From a virus, in IMG/VR virus record IMGVR_UViG_3300046794_000148, positions 1-26,821 of that record: a stretch of DNA of 26,821 nt; one strand, 5' to 3'. Each line of letters opens with the position of its first letter. The first letter of the stretch is position 1. The position numbers and the translations under genes are program-made. The notes below the pieces were generated by a model. That model worked only from the letters and a program-made list of their open reading frames with translations, was not told the origin of the DNA and did not search any database. This document shows, in pieces, positions 5,697 through 12,952 of the stretch.

Positions 5697-6419
5697 ATGT
5701 TGGTGGATAAACCCCAAGTATTCGATCACGAAATGTTCGGTAGCATCCAGATTGTAACTATCGAAGGTAAAGAGATGTTTGGTGCTACTCAGGTTGCCTT
5801 GGCGCTAGGATACAAAGACCCCAACTCTGCGGTACGTCAGCACTGTAAATCAGAGGGGGCGGTGATTCACCCAGTCCTTACATCCGGGGGAACGCAGCAA
5901 ATGAAGTTCATCTCAGAGGGGAACGTGTACCGACTCATTGCTCGCTCCAAACTTCCAGGTGCGGTAGCATTTGAGAGGTGGGTTTTCGATGAGATACTGC
6001 CATCTATCCGTAAGAACGGGATGTACGTGACAGATTCTCTTCTGGACGACCCTGAATTGTTACTAAAGACAGTAACGAGGTTAGCAGAGGAACGACGCGC
6101 ACGAATAGTGGCCGAGTCTAGACTAATCGAGCAGGCTCCGAAAGTTGAAGCGTTCGACACGTTCATTTCGGCGGACGGACTACAAACGATGGGTGACGTT
6201 GCTAAATCTCTTGGCTGGGGACGGAACAGGCTGTACGCCGAACTGCGCGATCGGGACATTTTGATGAACGGGAATAAACCGTATCAGCGATTCGTTAATG
6301 ACGGCTATTTCACCGTGAAACAAACGGTAAAAGGTAACGACGAAGTGAAATTTACGCTACCTGTAACGATGGTGACCGCGCGAGGAGTCGCGTACATTGA
6401 GCGCTTACTTGCGGGCTAA
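5697..6419 (+). CDS. Phage antirepressor, BRO-N plus KilAC domains
   Basis: 240 aa. Residues about 1-105 are a BRO-N domain (GKEMFGATQVALALGYKDPNSAVRQHCK; FISEGNVYRLIARSKLPGA; FERWVFDEILPSIRKNG). A linker helix follows (LAEERRARIVAESRLIEQAPKVEAF), then a KilAC / ANT domain from about 140 (ADGLQTMGDVAKSLGWGRNRLYAELRD ... VTARGVAYIERLL). Such proteins bind DNA or repressors and help induce lytic growth. Start ATG 5697 with ACGGGAGGG upstream. The N-terminal half uses codons unlike the phage (CCCAACTCT, GGGGGAACG), while the KilAC half matches the phage, suggesting domain swapping. Confidence 0.88.
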   Translation: MLVDKPQVFDHEMFGSIQIVTIEGKEMFGATQVALALGYKDPNSAVRQHCKSEGAVIHPVLTSGGTQQMKFISEGNVYRLIARSKLPGAVAFERWVFDEILPSIRKNGMYVTDSLLDDPELLLKTVTRLAEERRARIVAESRLIEQAPKVEAFDTFISADGLQTMGDVAKSLGWGRNRLYAELRDRDILMNGNKPYQRFVNDGYFTVKQTVKGNDEVKFTLPVTMVTARGVAYIERLLAG

Positions 6420-6434
6420 GGAGGATTAACGCAT

Positions 6435-6530
6435 ATGAACCAAATTAACAACGCACCAACATTCGAAACAATCGACGATATCATCGAATATTATCGCAAA
6501 CAAAACGGAGGAGATGACGCGAATGAGTAA
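6435..6530 (+). CDS. 31-residue protein
   Basis: ATG 6435 with a strong TAAGGAGGATT at ideal distance. The product is acidic and helical (FETIDDIIEYYRKQNGG). It ends 5 bases inside the following gene, whose RBS lies within it, which suggests coupled translation. No known family. Confidence 0.5.
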   Translation: MNQINNAPTFETIDDIIEYYRKQNGGDDANE

Positions 6531-6870
6531 CGTAAATAAACCGGTAATTTCCGCCGAGGTTGCGGACGCGATCGAGAGAGCACGTAAACACCGATGGAGC
6601 AACGAACGTATTGCCCAATTCGTACTTGATCCGGATCATACGATGGTCGGCGTTTTAGCCTTGCACACCATTCCGTTCGATACGTTGCTCGCCGCGTTAA
6701 TAAACGGGTACGAGCGTGAAAAGAGTCCGGAAGATATCCGACATGAGGAGATCCGCAAGGAGTTCGTATGGCGCAACGGATCAATCACCGAGTACAGCTC
6801 AGGAATGGCGGACGGAATCCGTTATGCAGTCGCGATGCTCGGCGTCAAAATCGAAGGAGTGAACGCGTGA
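6523..6870 (+). CDS. Hypothetical early phage protein
   Basis: 115 aa. The start is ATG 6523 (GGAGGAG 9 bases upstream); an ATG at 6514 in the same frame sits on the RBS and is unlikely. The phrase LLAALINGYEREKSPEDIRHEEI occurs in this form in small proteins of Gram-positive phages (some DUF1642-like), which have no known function. The N-terminal half is helical (AEVADAIERARKHRWSNERIAQ). No catalytic motif. It ends in a GTGA overlap with the membrane gene. Confidence 0.65.
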   Translation: MSNVNKPVISAEVADAIERARKHRWSNERIAQFVLDPDHTMVGVLALHTIPFDTLLAALINGYEREKSPEDIRHEEIRKEFVWRNGSITEYSSGMADGIRYAVAMLGVKIEGVNA

Positions 6871-7070
6871 AGAAGGCGATTATCTGGCGCATACTCGACA
6901 ACTTGTACGTTCAGCACGTACTATTCGGAATCGTATTCGCGGCGGTATTATGCGTGTGGTTTCCGATTACACCCAATACGTTTTGGATGATCGTTGTGTT
7001 CTGGCCGTTTATCGTAGCGCTGTGGTTTTACGCGTTCATCAACGGGACAATTCCCGGAATGAATTTGTAA
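6867..7070 (+). CDS. Two-span membrane protein
   Basis: 67 aa from GTG 6867 (GTGA overlap, GAAGGAG 7 bases upstream). Two hydrophobic segments, residues about 17-34 (VLFGIVFAAVLCVWFPIT) and 38-57 (FWMIVVFWPFIVALWFYAFI), with a basic N-terminus. A small inner-membrane protein of unknown role; holin-like in size, but far from lysis genes and among early genes, so I do not call it a holin. It is the last gene before the AT-rich region. Confidence 0.65.
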   Translation: MKKAIIWRILDNLYVQHVLFGIVFAAVLCVWFPITPNTFWMIVVFWPFIVALWFYAFINGTIPGMNL

Positions 7071-7319
7071 GAAAACGGGAGAATTCGGGAGATATACGGA
7101 GTACCTTGATTTATCGCGAAAGTTAGAAAATCCGTCTAAATACCTACGAAGTTGGAGATTTTCTACAAGTTGGATAAATTTTTATTCAATACGTGGAAAA
7201 AATTCTACATTTAAAGCATTTCGCGAGAAGTAGTAAAAATGCTCGTGATAAGCGAAACCGCCGATTTTAAGCTTTGAACAAATACGCTAGTCCACTTATA
7301 CTACGGAGGTGTCAACGAG
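7071..7319. other. AT-rich noncoding region with repeats
   Basis: No gene. AT content is clearly above the phage average between about 7100 and 7270. It contains TAGAAAATC (7124-7132) / GATTTTCTA (7157-7165), TCGCGAAA (7114-7121) / TTTCGCGA (7219-7226), AGCATTT (7215-7221) / AAATGCT (7237-7243), and a direct pair AAGTTGGA (7149-7156, 7167-7174). Together with the promoter at its right edge it may be an operator cluster or a replication origin; both are inference. Confidence 0.45.
7274..7302 (+). promoter_or_regulatory. Sigma-A-like early promoter
   Basis: TTGAAC (7274-7279), 17 bases, TATACT (7297-7302), start near 7309, and the RBS CGGAGGTG directly after. It should drive 7320-8518 and probably the replication genes beyond. 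Confidence 0.7.
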
Positions 7320-7868
7320 ATGACAACGGAATCTAAACGGGATTTATACGCGGATCTTGCGCTATGTGAAGCGGCGGAAAACGCTTCGCCCGGCAAGTGG
7401 TTCGTTATGCACGGTAAGGATGTATGTGCGGAATTTCCGCCAGGATCGGGAGAACTCGATACTATCGCGAACAGCTATACGGTAGGTATTCCGGAATATA
7501 TCGCAGAATCACGCGAAGCTTGGCCGGAAGCTATCCGTAGGGCGATCGTGGCAGAATCGCGCCTGAAAGAAGCTGAGGCGGAGATTGATCGTCTTCGCTC
7601 CGTACTCTACCGATTTGATGACCGCAGAAATGCGATGATGCCACGTTCCCAAATGGCGCGGATTGCGAAGGAGGCGTTAGATGCATCGCCGGGAGAATAC
7701 GTAGATATAACGGAGTCTCACCGCTGGCTCAAGGCGCTGGTGTCCGCGCTAGATGACGGAAGGATTCAACAAACACGGCTGTCTAGCGGAACGGATTACG
7801 TTATCCTTGGTGCTCGTGAGCATGTTCGTAAGCTTAGTACGGAGGTGGTCGCCGATGTGGGACTTTAA
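7320..7868 (+). CDS. Hypothetical early phage protein, Ead/Ea22-like style
   Basis: 182 aa, ATG 7320 with CGGAGGTG upstream. The N-terminal part (ALCEAAENASPGKWFV) is followed by a long helix (EAWPEAIRRAIVAESRLKEAEAEIDRLRSVLYRF, about residues 68-100), a layout common in accessory early proteins of temperate phages (Ead/Ea22-like group). The C-terminal third is helical. No catalytic residues can be named. It is the first gene of the operon behind the promoter at 7274 and overlaps the next gene by 14 bases. Confidence 0.65.
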   Translation: MTTESKRDLYADLALCEAAENASPGKWFVMHGKDVCAEFPPGSGELDTIANSYTVGIPEYIAESREAWPEAIRRAIVAESRLKEAEAEIDRLRSVLYRFDDRRNAMMPRSQMARIAKEALDASPGEYVDITESHRWLKALVSALDDGRIQQTRLSSGTDYVILGAREHVRKLSTEVVADVGL

Positions 7869-8097
7869 ACTAAAGAAACGCGCACCAAAGCCGAAGGAGC
7901 CGGTCTGTTATCACTCTTGGAGACTTTTGGACATGCGAATGGTTGAGCCTTCCGATTGGACGCCGCACATTGACGAGATTGAATATGAAATCGCCTGTGA
8001 AACGTGCGGTAAACGACGGAAACTAGGCGAATATGCTTACGAGAAGTTTACGGAAGTGTTCGCCGTTAAAGGAGGCCGCGAAGATGCACCGCACTAA
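7855..8097 (+). CDS. Small putative zinc-binding protein
   Basis: 80 aa starting at ATG 7855, chosen for GGAGGTGG 7 bases upstream; an in-frame start at 7753 lies deep in the previous gene and has no RBS. The basic start (MWDFKLKKRAPKPKEP) is followed by CYHSW and, 44 residues later, CETCGKRR, so one Zn site of Cys/His plus CxxC type is likely. Function unknown; its size and position suit an early host-takeover or regulatory protein. It overlaps the next gene by 14 bases. Confidence 0.65.
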   Translation: MWDFKLKKRAPKPKEPVCYHSWRLLDMRMVEPSDWTPHIDEIEYEIACETCGKRRKLGEYAYEKFTEVFAVKGGREDAPH

Positions 8098-8518
8098 GAA
8101 GCCGCCTAAACCAAAGATCACCGCAGACCAACGCAAGGACTGGCGCAACCTTCCGCTCGAACAATGGAACGTACTCACGCTGCAGGCGATGGTATCCGAT
8201 CTCAACCGCGAGCAATTCGGAGTTACCGTGTACGTTCCGATGCGCGGACACGGATTTGAACAAGGCCAGCTAAAGCGCGCACTTACGCAATATGGGCCGT
8301 CAGCCCTACGCGAGACAATTACGCGAGCATTCCGAGAGCACCGAGTATCGCCGCAGTATCCGCAATTGACGGCGGGATTCTTGATTGCGTATCTTTTGCC
8401 GCGGATCATACCGCAGGTGCTGGCGGAACAGGCGAGAGCGGAGAAACAGGCGGAGTATTGCGGTGATAGTGCGGATAACAACGCATTGACTGACGAAGAG
8501 ATTATCGATTTATTTTAG
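8084..8518 (+). CDS. Hypothetical early protein before the helicase loader
   Basis: 144 aa, start ATG 8084 with AAAGGAGGCCG upstream. Lysine/proline-rich N-terminus (HRTKKPPKPKITADQRKDWRN), then mostly helical with QFGVTVYVPMRGHGFEQGQLKRALTQYGPSALRETITRAF in the middle and an acidic helix at the end (LTDEEIIDLF). No known motif. It is directly upstream of the DnaC-like loader and helicase, a slot that often holds a replication initiator or a regulator, but the sequence does not prove this. Confidence 0.65.
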   Translation: MHRTKKPPKPKITADQRKDWRNLPLEQWNVLTLQAMVSDLNREQFGVTVYVPMRGHGFEQGQLKRALTQYGPSALRETITRAFREHRVSPQYPQLTAGFLIAYLLPRIIPQVLAEQARAEKQAEYCGDSADNNALTDEEIIDLF

Positions 8519-8543
8519 CACGGCCTCGTATCGGGTTACCGCG

Positions 8544-8629
8544 CTTTCGAAAGTCACCGCGACAGGACTACGATAGCGGGAAATATCGATCATACGTTGA
8601 CAGAGCATGTGTCGCGAAAATGATACGAT
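8544..8629 (+). promoter_or_regulatory. Possible weak promoter and palindrome before the loader gene
   Basis: CTTTCGAAAG (8544-8553) is a perfect palindrome. TTGACA at 8597-8602 is followed after 18 bases by TGATAC (8621-8626); TGATACGAT (8621-8629) also has an extended -10 form. The spacing is not ideal and the RBS follows at once. Confidence 0.35.
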
Positions 8630-8649
8630 TGGGAAAAGGAGGAACGCAA

Positions 8650-9426
8650 TTGTCCAACGCTAAAAATTGCATACTAGCGCAGCACTGTTCGTTAGCCGAT
8701 TCCGCGCAATGTACGAAGCTGTGCGGATCATTTATCGGAGTGCACGGCTTGAACGGCGCAGGTGGACGTGTAGGCGCGGCAAATCTACCGTCTGGTTATC
8801 GCGGCTTAACGCTTGCCAATTCGCCCGCACGGACGGACCAGGCGTCGATATACCGCGCGATGGAGGAGTACGTTAAGACATTCGTTCGCCAATTCGAAGA
8901 GTCACCGGAGGAACCGATCAAATCGCTGTACTTTTATAGCGCGGGGCCAGGCACCGGAAAGACTACGACGGCGGCTGCGATAATCGGCGAATACATCGTA
9001 CGTCATTATATCGGATCAATCCAGCGTAACAGGCAAGCGTTGGATCGGCCGGCGTATTTTCTCGATGTAAACGCGTGGCAAACGCTCTATACGGAGTTCA
9101 ACCGACCCAAAGTACCGGACGACATTGCGGAGCCTGCAGCACGCCAATATTACGCGCAAATGCAGCACGCTAAGGCCGCCCCGTTTGCGGTGCTTGACGA
9201 CATCGGAGTGCGTGAAGATACGGAAGGTTTCCGCAGCGACTTGCACAGTATTATAAATCATCGCGTGACTAACGAGTTGGTGACGGTGTATACGAGTAAC
9301 GTTGCGTTAAAAGACCTCGGGACGGTGTTACGCGAAACTACGCCGCGATTGATAGACCGGATACGTGACCGCTGTATCGAACGCGAGTTTGTCGGAAAAA
9401 GTCATCGCGGCTTAAAGAGAGCGTGA
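8650..9426 (+). CDS. DnaC/IstB-like helicase loader (AAA+ ATPase)
   Basis: 258 aa. Walker A is GPGTGKT (99-105) and Walker B is FAVLDDIG (179-186, D183-D184); VTVYTSN matches sensor 1 and TPRLIDRIRDRC has the arginine-finger-region pattern of DnaC/DnaI loaders. The N-terminus carries four cysteines (CILAQHCSLADSAQC..LCG) like the zinc-binding front of Gram-positive loaders. It should load the DnaB-like helicase encoded next but one. The start is TTG 8650, set by AAAAGGAGGAACGCAA; an ATG at 8620 in frame lies before the RBS and is unlikely. It overlaps the following GTG by 4 bases. Confidence 0.88.
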   Translation: MSNAKNCILAQHCSLADSAQCTKLCGSFIGVHGLNGAGGRVGAANLPSGYRGLTLANSPARTDQASIYRAMEEYVKTFVRQFEESPEEPIKSLYFYSAGPGTGKTTTAAAIIGEYIVRHYIGSIQRNRQALDRPAYFLDVNAWQTLYTEFNRPKVPDDIAEPAARQYYAQMQHAKAAPFAVLDDIGVREDTEGFRSDLHSIINHRVTNELVTVYTSNVALKDLGTVLRETTPRLIDRIRDRCIEREFVGKSHRGLKRA

Positions 9427-9635
9427 AAACGAAAATGGCAGTAAACGAGAGCATTTGGAAGTTTATCAATTACGCTGTAAATGCCATTGACACGCACTTC
9501 GACAAAATGCGACTTGACAAACGGATTGACAATCATATTTTAGACCGCTTTTCACCTAATTACGTCCAGTATCTTACGTATTCTGGAATTGGTGTCGAAC
9601 AGTATTTACGTTGTCAAGGGGGAAAATTGTCCTAA
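9423..9635 (+). CDS. Small hypothetical protein between loader and helicase
   Basis: 70 aa from GTG 9423 (GTGA overlap with the loader stop); ATG 9435 is the alternative. There is only a weak AAAGAGAG upstream, so translation is likely coupled. It is basic and helical (MRLDKRIDNHILDRF), with aromatic NYVQYLTYSGIGVEQYL. No motif. It is AT-richer than its neighbours, so it may be a late arrival between two partner genes. Confidence 0.5.
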   Translation: MKTKMAVNESIWKFINYAVNAIDTHFDKMRLDKRIDNHILDRFSPNYVQYLTYSGIGVEQYLRCQGGKLS

Positions 9636-9690
9636 AACGGGATTTGACGATATATGTCATGGCGGTGTAAAACAGGAGGTGTAAGGAATT

Positions 9691-11049
9691 ATGGCAGCTA
9701 CAGGTCAGCAATTGCTATCTAAGTTGATTGACGAAGGCACAACGCAGGCCCTCGCGAAGTATAACGTGAAGCGATCGGACTTTCCGACGCCAGGCGAACG
9801 TGAGGCTTACGATTTCATCGTTAAGTACGCGGCTGAAAATGGCGGAGCTGCGCCATCGTACGCAACTTTCGCCGACAATGTGCGTAAGGTTATGTACCTT
9901 CCGGAGGTTACGGACTCATTCGAGTACTTAGCGGGTGAACTAAAAGATGCGTCCGGCAAGCGCGACTTCGCGGAATATATTAACAGCCCAGCGTTCGCGC
10001 AGTCTTATGAGACCTTGCCGACGGAAGCGTTCATTAATAGCTTGACCGATACACTTTCGCGGATTAAAATGGAAACACGAACAAGTGTTCCGAAGATTAC
10101 GGATATTTCCACGTCAGGCGAACAGTTTTTGGCGGAGTATCGCGCACGTAAATCCGGCACATCGTTTAAGATTTGGACTAGCAAATTCGACTCCATTAAC
10201 GAAGCGATCGGCGGCTACCTTTCCGGAAATATGTACGCATGGTATGGGCGGTCCGGCCGCGGTAAGTCCGTTATCGTAATGGAGGAGGCGTTAGAATCCG
10301 CGTTCCAAGGCGCGGTTGTCTTACTGTGGATACTCGAAATGAGTACGTTCGAATGGATGGCGCGAGCCTACTCGTCTATCTCCGCGAGGGTTAGCGGTAC
10401 AGTTGAACGGATTGACGGCGTTGACTATACGGTGGGCTTCGATAACAAGCGTATGCTCATGGGTAAGTTGGACGACGCATACGAACGCGGACTCGAACAG
10501 TTTGTCGCGGCGCTTAACGAAATCATTCCGGGTAAAATCCTACTCCGCGCAACTGATAGCGAAGGTTTCATTAATCGCGGCATTGCGAATCTGGAAACGG
10601 ATATAACCGAAGTGGATGCGGACGTCGTCGTAGTCGATCCGATATATTTGATGGATTTCGAGGCGAACACATCGCGAACGGCTGGCGGTGACGTTGCGGA
10701 AACATCGAAGAAGCTGCGGAGAATGGCGGGCCGACTAAAGACCGTCGTACACGTAGTAACGCAAGCTGACGAGGTTAAAGACGAAGAGAACGCGGACGGA
10801 GATCGCGAATTAGTTGCGCCTAAGCGTGGGGAAGTTAAGAAGACGAAAGCCATACTCGAAGACGCTACGAACCTGCTCGGTGTAGATACGTTGAATAAGG
10901 AAGGACGCGGCGCGGTGTGGATTAAGAAAGGGCGGAACGGTGGCGAGGATACACGTGTCGAGATCGTATACCTGCCGAATTACGGTGTGGTGCGCGAGTT
11001 AGATACGCAAGGGCAGGCGGAACAGTTTGCGAGCGTGAGCGGATTTTAA
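9691..11049 (+). CDS. Replicative DNA helicase, DnaB-like
   Basis: 452 aa. The N-terminal domain (1-125) is helical as in DnaB (LLSKLIDEGTTQALAKYNVKRSDF). The RecA-like core has Walker A GRSGRGKS (186-193), an acidic H1a-like LWILEMS, Walker B DVVVVDPIYLMD (311-322) and VVTQAD near 355. It is a hexameric 5'-3' helicase that would unwind the fork with the loader at 8650 and the primase at 11558. The usual GGxxGxGKS is GRSGRGKS here, still functional in form. ATG 9691 with ACAGGAGGTG 10 bases upstream. A leftward repressor gene starts just after, so the helicase is the last gene of its operon. Confidence 0.88.
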   Translation: MAATGQQLLSKLIDEGTTQALAKYNVKRSDFPTPGEREAYDFIVKYAAENGGAAPSYATFADNVRKVMYLPEVTDSFEYLAGELKDASGKRDFAEYINSPAFAQSYETLPTEAFINSLTDTLSRIKMETRTSVPKITDISTSGEQFLAEYRARKSGTSFKIWTSKFDSINEAIGGYLSGNMYAWYGRSGRGKSVIVMEEALESAFQGAVVLLWILEMSTFEWMARAYSSISARVSGTVERIDGVDYTVGFDNKRMLMGKLDDAYERGLEQFVAALNEIIPGKILLRATDSEGFINRGIANLETDITEVDADVVVVDPIYLMDFEANTSRTAGGDVAETSKKLRRMAGRLKTVVHVVTQADEVKDEENADGDRELVAPKRGEVKKTKAILEDATNLLGVDTLNKEGRGAVWIKKGRNGGEDTRVEIVYLPNYGVVRELDTQGQAEQFASVSGF

Positions 11050-11053
11050 CCGC

Positions 11054-11257
11054 CTACGCTTCGCGGCCGAGCAGATAGTCCGTTGACACTCCGAACAGGT
11101 CGGCTAATATGATAAGTCCTTCAATTTTAGGAACGGATTCACCTTTTTCATAGAGCTGAACCTGCCGTTGACTCACGCCTAAGATATCGGCAAGTTGTTG
11201 TGTAGACAAGCCGCGAGCCTCCCGCAATTCTCTAATTTTGCTTTTAAGTTCAGCCAT
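11054..11257 (-). CDS. Xre-family repressor (Cro/CI-like)
   Basis: 67 aa, nearly all helix-turn-helix: IRELREARGLSTQQLADILGVSQRQVQLYEKGESVPKIEGLIILADLFGVSTDYLLGRE is a textbook Xre domain with recognition helix SQRQVQLYEKG. No dimerisation or protease domain is present, as in short Cro-like or SinR-like regulators. Start ATG 11257 with CAGGAGGAAATTATC upstream. It is divergent from 11395; the space between holds two copies of a 15-bp palindrome that overlap the rightward promoter, its likely binding sites. It would repress the primase-side operon and perhaps itself. Confidence 0.88.
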   Translation of the reverse strand: MAELKSKIRELREARGLSTQQLADILGVSQRQVQLYEKGESVPKIEGLIILADLFGVSTDYLLGREA

Positions 11258-11279
11258 GATAATTTCCTCCTGAATGTTA

Positions 11280-11308
11280 TTGACAGCGAAATCTTATTTC
11301 GTTATGAT
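11280..11308 (+). promoter_or_regulatory. Strong promoter with operator in its spacer
   Basis: TTGACA (11280-11285), 17 bases, TATGAT (11303-11308). Operator copy 1 (11287-11301) fills the spacer and copy 2 covers the start region, so a bound repressor would fully block it. It drives 11395 and the primase gene. Confidence 0.8.
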
Positions 11309-11330
11309 GATGACACGAAATCTTATTTCG
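11287..11330. promoter_or_regulatory. Two 15-bp palindromic operators and a half site
   Basis: CGAAATCTTATTTCG occurs at 11287-11301 and 11316-11330 (29 bp apart), each preceded by TGACA. A half site CGAAAT follows at 11354-11359. The 6-3-6 dyad is typical for a small Xre dimer. Confidence 0.8.
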
Positions 11331-11394
11331 CGTACTTCTAACCCAATAATACACGAAATGAGTATCGGGAGCAATAGGAAGGGAGGACAAATAT

Positions 11395-11568
11395 ATGGGC
11401 AATGTGAAATTAGTTTACACCGTTATGGAGAGCTCCAACGACGTGATTATTACTCATCCTGAGCACATCGAATCAAACGCGAGTTTAGGATTCAAGGTAG
11501 TGGGCTCACGCAAGACTGAAAAAGGAGCACAAGCGCTCGCGGAAAGAAGGTGCTTGATTGGCAACTAA
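11395..11568 (+). CDS. Small protein before the primase
   Basis: 57 aa, ATG 11395 with GGGAGGAC upstream, first gene behind the operator-controlled promoter. Sequence style NVKLVYTVMESSNDVIITHPEHIE ... LGFKVVGSRKTEKGAQALAERR suggests a small alpha/beta fold. In this place temperate phages often encode Cro, an antirepressor or a regulator, but no HTH is visible. It overlaps the primase start by 11 bases. Confidence 0.6.
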   Translation: MGNVKLVYTVMESSNDVIITHPEHIESNASLGFKVVGSRKTEKGAQALAERRCLIGN

Positions 11569-12547
11569 GATAAACGTTGACACGTTCCTTGCCGCAATCG
11601 ACACGCATGACTGGCGCAATGTACAACCGAATACTCGCGGCCGTCTCAACGCATCTTCACCGTTCGGTCTCCGCGATGATAAGACGCCGTCATTTAGCGT
11701 AATCATCGATCCGGATTCGGCCGACTTCGGTTGCTGGCGTGACTCAGGCGCAAATAATCCGGACTTTGCCCGCGGCGGCCCCGTTAAGCTCTACGCGTTC
11801 CTCCGTAATATTACATACGAAGAGGCGCGCGAAGAGTTAATAAGCGGTGAAGTAACGGAAGATGGTCCGCCTAAACTACGGATCAAACTCGTACCGCCAG
11901 GTCCGCCGCCTAAGCCGCAGCCGATCGATGTGAGCGCGTATAAGACCGTAGCCGTTCCGTATCTAACAGGACGCGGAATTGATCCGGAAGTACAGCGCGC
12001 ATTCGATTGCGGATTTGATACCGAAAAGAATGCGGTAGTCATGCCGTGGCACGCTCCGGATGGCGCGATTATTAACGCAAAGTGGCGAGCAACGTGGTCC
12101 AAGGCGTTCTGGTACGCTAAGGGCGGCGCGCCTGTCCGTAACATGATATACGGGATTCACCTCGTTTATGCGCGGAAGGTTGCGCGAGTTGTTATCGTAG
12201 AATCCGAAACCGACGCGCTATATCTGTGGAGCTGCGGAATACCCGCGATAGCTGTCGGTGGGTCTACGTTTACGGATGCCCAGGCGGAAATGCTGCGTAT
12301 GTCTCCGGTGACGGCGCTTGTGATCGGGACGGATAACGATGCGGCCGGTGAGAAGCTACGTGAAGAGGTTGCGGCTAAGATGCGCGGATATTGCGAGTTA
12401 TATGACGCGCGGTGGCCGGATGGCGCGAAGGATGCGAACGAAGTAGGCGATGAGATGGCGGTACAGAATACGGTTGCACACGCTGTTAGAAGAAATATTT
12501 TCATAACGGCGCAACATAGTATCGACACATATCGTCATATCATGTAA
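11558..12547 (+). CDS. DnaG-like primase with Toprim domain
   Basis: 329 aa. The N-terminus resembles the DnaG zinc-binding fold (SPFGLRDDKTPSFSV ... FGCWRDSGA), but the CPFH and HCFGC zinc ligands are replaced, leaving one Cys. The Toprim domain has VVIVESETDAL (catalytic E215), GGSTFTDAQ, and TDNDAAG (D259, D261). The C-terminal helicase-binding domain is short or absent. It should make RNA primers at the fork for the phage polymerase, or act as a primase-related factor. Start TTG 11558 with AGAAGG upstream; it overlaps the previous gene. It ends before a hairpin, facing the second repressor. Confidence 0.82.
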   Translation: MATKINVDTFLAAIDTHDWRNVQPNTRGRLNASSPFGLRDDKTPSFSVIIDPDSADFGCWRDSGANNPDFARGGPVKLYAFLRNITYEEAREELISGEVTEDGPPKLRIKLVPPGPPPKPQPIDVSAYKTVAVPYLTGRGIDPEVQRAFDCGFDTEKNAVVMPWHAPDGAIINAKWRATWSKAFWYAKGGAPVRNMIYGIHLVYARKVARVVIVESETDALYLWSCGIPAIAVGGSTFTDAQAEMLRMSPVTALVIGTDNDAAGEKLREEVAAKMRGYCELYDARWPDGAKDANEVGDEMAVQNTVAHAVRRNIFITAQHSIDTYRHIM

Positions 12548-12555
12548 TATTAGGC

Positions 12556-12605
12556 AGTACACAAACTTGTGTACTATTAGTCGGTACAAGCGAACTACTC
12601 GCTTG
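12556..12605. terminator. Two adjacent hairpins between convergent genes
   Basis: AGTACACAA-AC-TTGTGTACT (12556-12575) and CAAGCGA-ACTAC-TCGCTTG (12587-12605) are perfect inverted repeats between the primase (+) and the second Xre gene (-). T-runs are short, so termination strength is uncertain. The second covers the Xre stop codon. Confidence 0.5.
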
Positions 12606-12846
12606 CAGCCTCTTCGGGAGAGTGCGGTAACTTCTTCATCTCATACAGTTCATAAGGAGAGTCCAGGTTAAGAGCTTCCGAAATGGTGCGAAGGGCCTCT
12701 AACCCCATTACACCTACTACATGCTGGCGGTTAATCCAGTTGTTGATCTGTTGCTTACTATACCCAGTAAGTTCAGCCAACTTTACCTGTGTCATCCTTT
12801 TAGACTTAAGTATCTCCCGAAGTCGGCACCTACCGACTTCATACAT
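12595..12846 (-). CDS. Second Xre-family regulator
   Basis: 83 aa, HTH at about residues 8-62: LREILKSKRMTQVKLAELTGYSKQQINNWINRQHVVG then LEALRTISEALNLDSPYELYEM. The start is ATG 12846 with GGAGGG 5 bases upstream; an in-frame ATG at 12864 has no RBS. It is divergent from the sigma-like gene at 12953, so it probably controls that promoter or its own. Codon use differs from the phage average and resembles the first part of the sigma-like gene, so the pair may have moved together. No C-terminal oligomerisation domain. Confidence 0.82.
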   Translation of the reverse strand: MYEVGRCRLREILKSKRMTQVKLAELTGYSKQQINNWINRQHVVGVMGLEALRTISEALNLDSPYELYEMKKLPHSPEEAASE

Positions 12847-12863
12847 AAAACCCTCCAACAACA

Positions 12864-12891
12864 AGAATAAAAAAAAAAGAATTCAGAACAA
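12864..12891 (-). promoter_or_regulatory. Leftward promoter of the second Xre gene
   Basis: On the minus strand TTGTTC (12891-12886), 16 bases with a T-tract, TATTCT (12869-12864). It abuts the TGTCCCAA block of the rightward promoter, so both share control DNA. Confidence 0.45.
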
Positions 12892-12924
12892 TGTCCCAAT
12901 ATCAAAGATTCGTGTCCTTATATA
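12892..12924 (+). promoter_or_regulatory. TGTCC-type promoter of the sigma-like gene
   Basis: TGTCCCAA (12892-12899), 12 bases, GTGTCCTTATATA (12912-12924), the same blocks and spacing as at 2349-2381. The gene behind encodes a sigma-like factor, so autoregulation is possible. Confidence 0.6.
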
Positions 12925-12952
12925 CTATGTAACCAAAACAAGGAGCTGATAA

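Noticed and set aside
6867-7070. Holin
   Set aside because: Two spans fit, but the gene lies among early genes with no endolysin nearby.
9644-9671. Promoter TTGACG-N16-TGTAAA before the helicase
   Set aside because: The start site would fall on the ribosome binding site and the -10 is poor; the loader operon reads through anyway.
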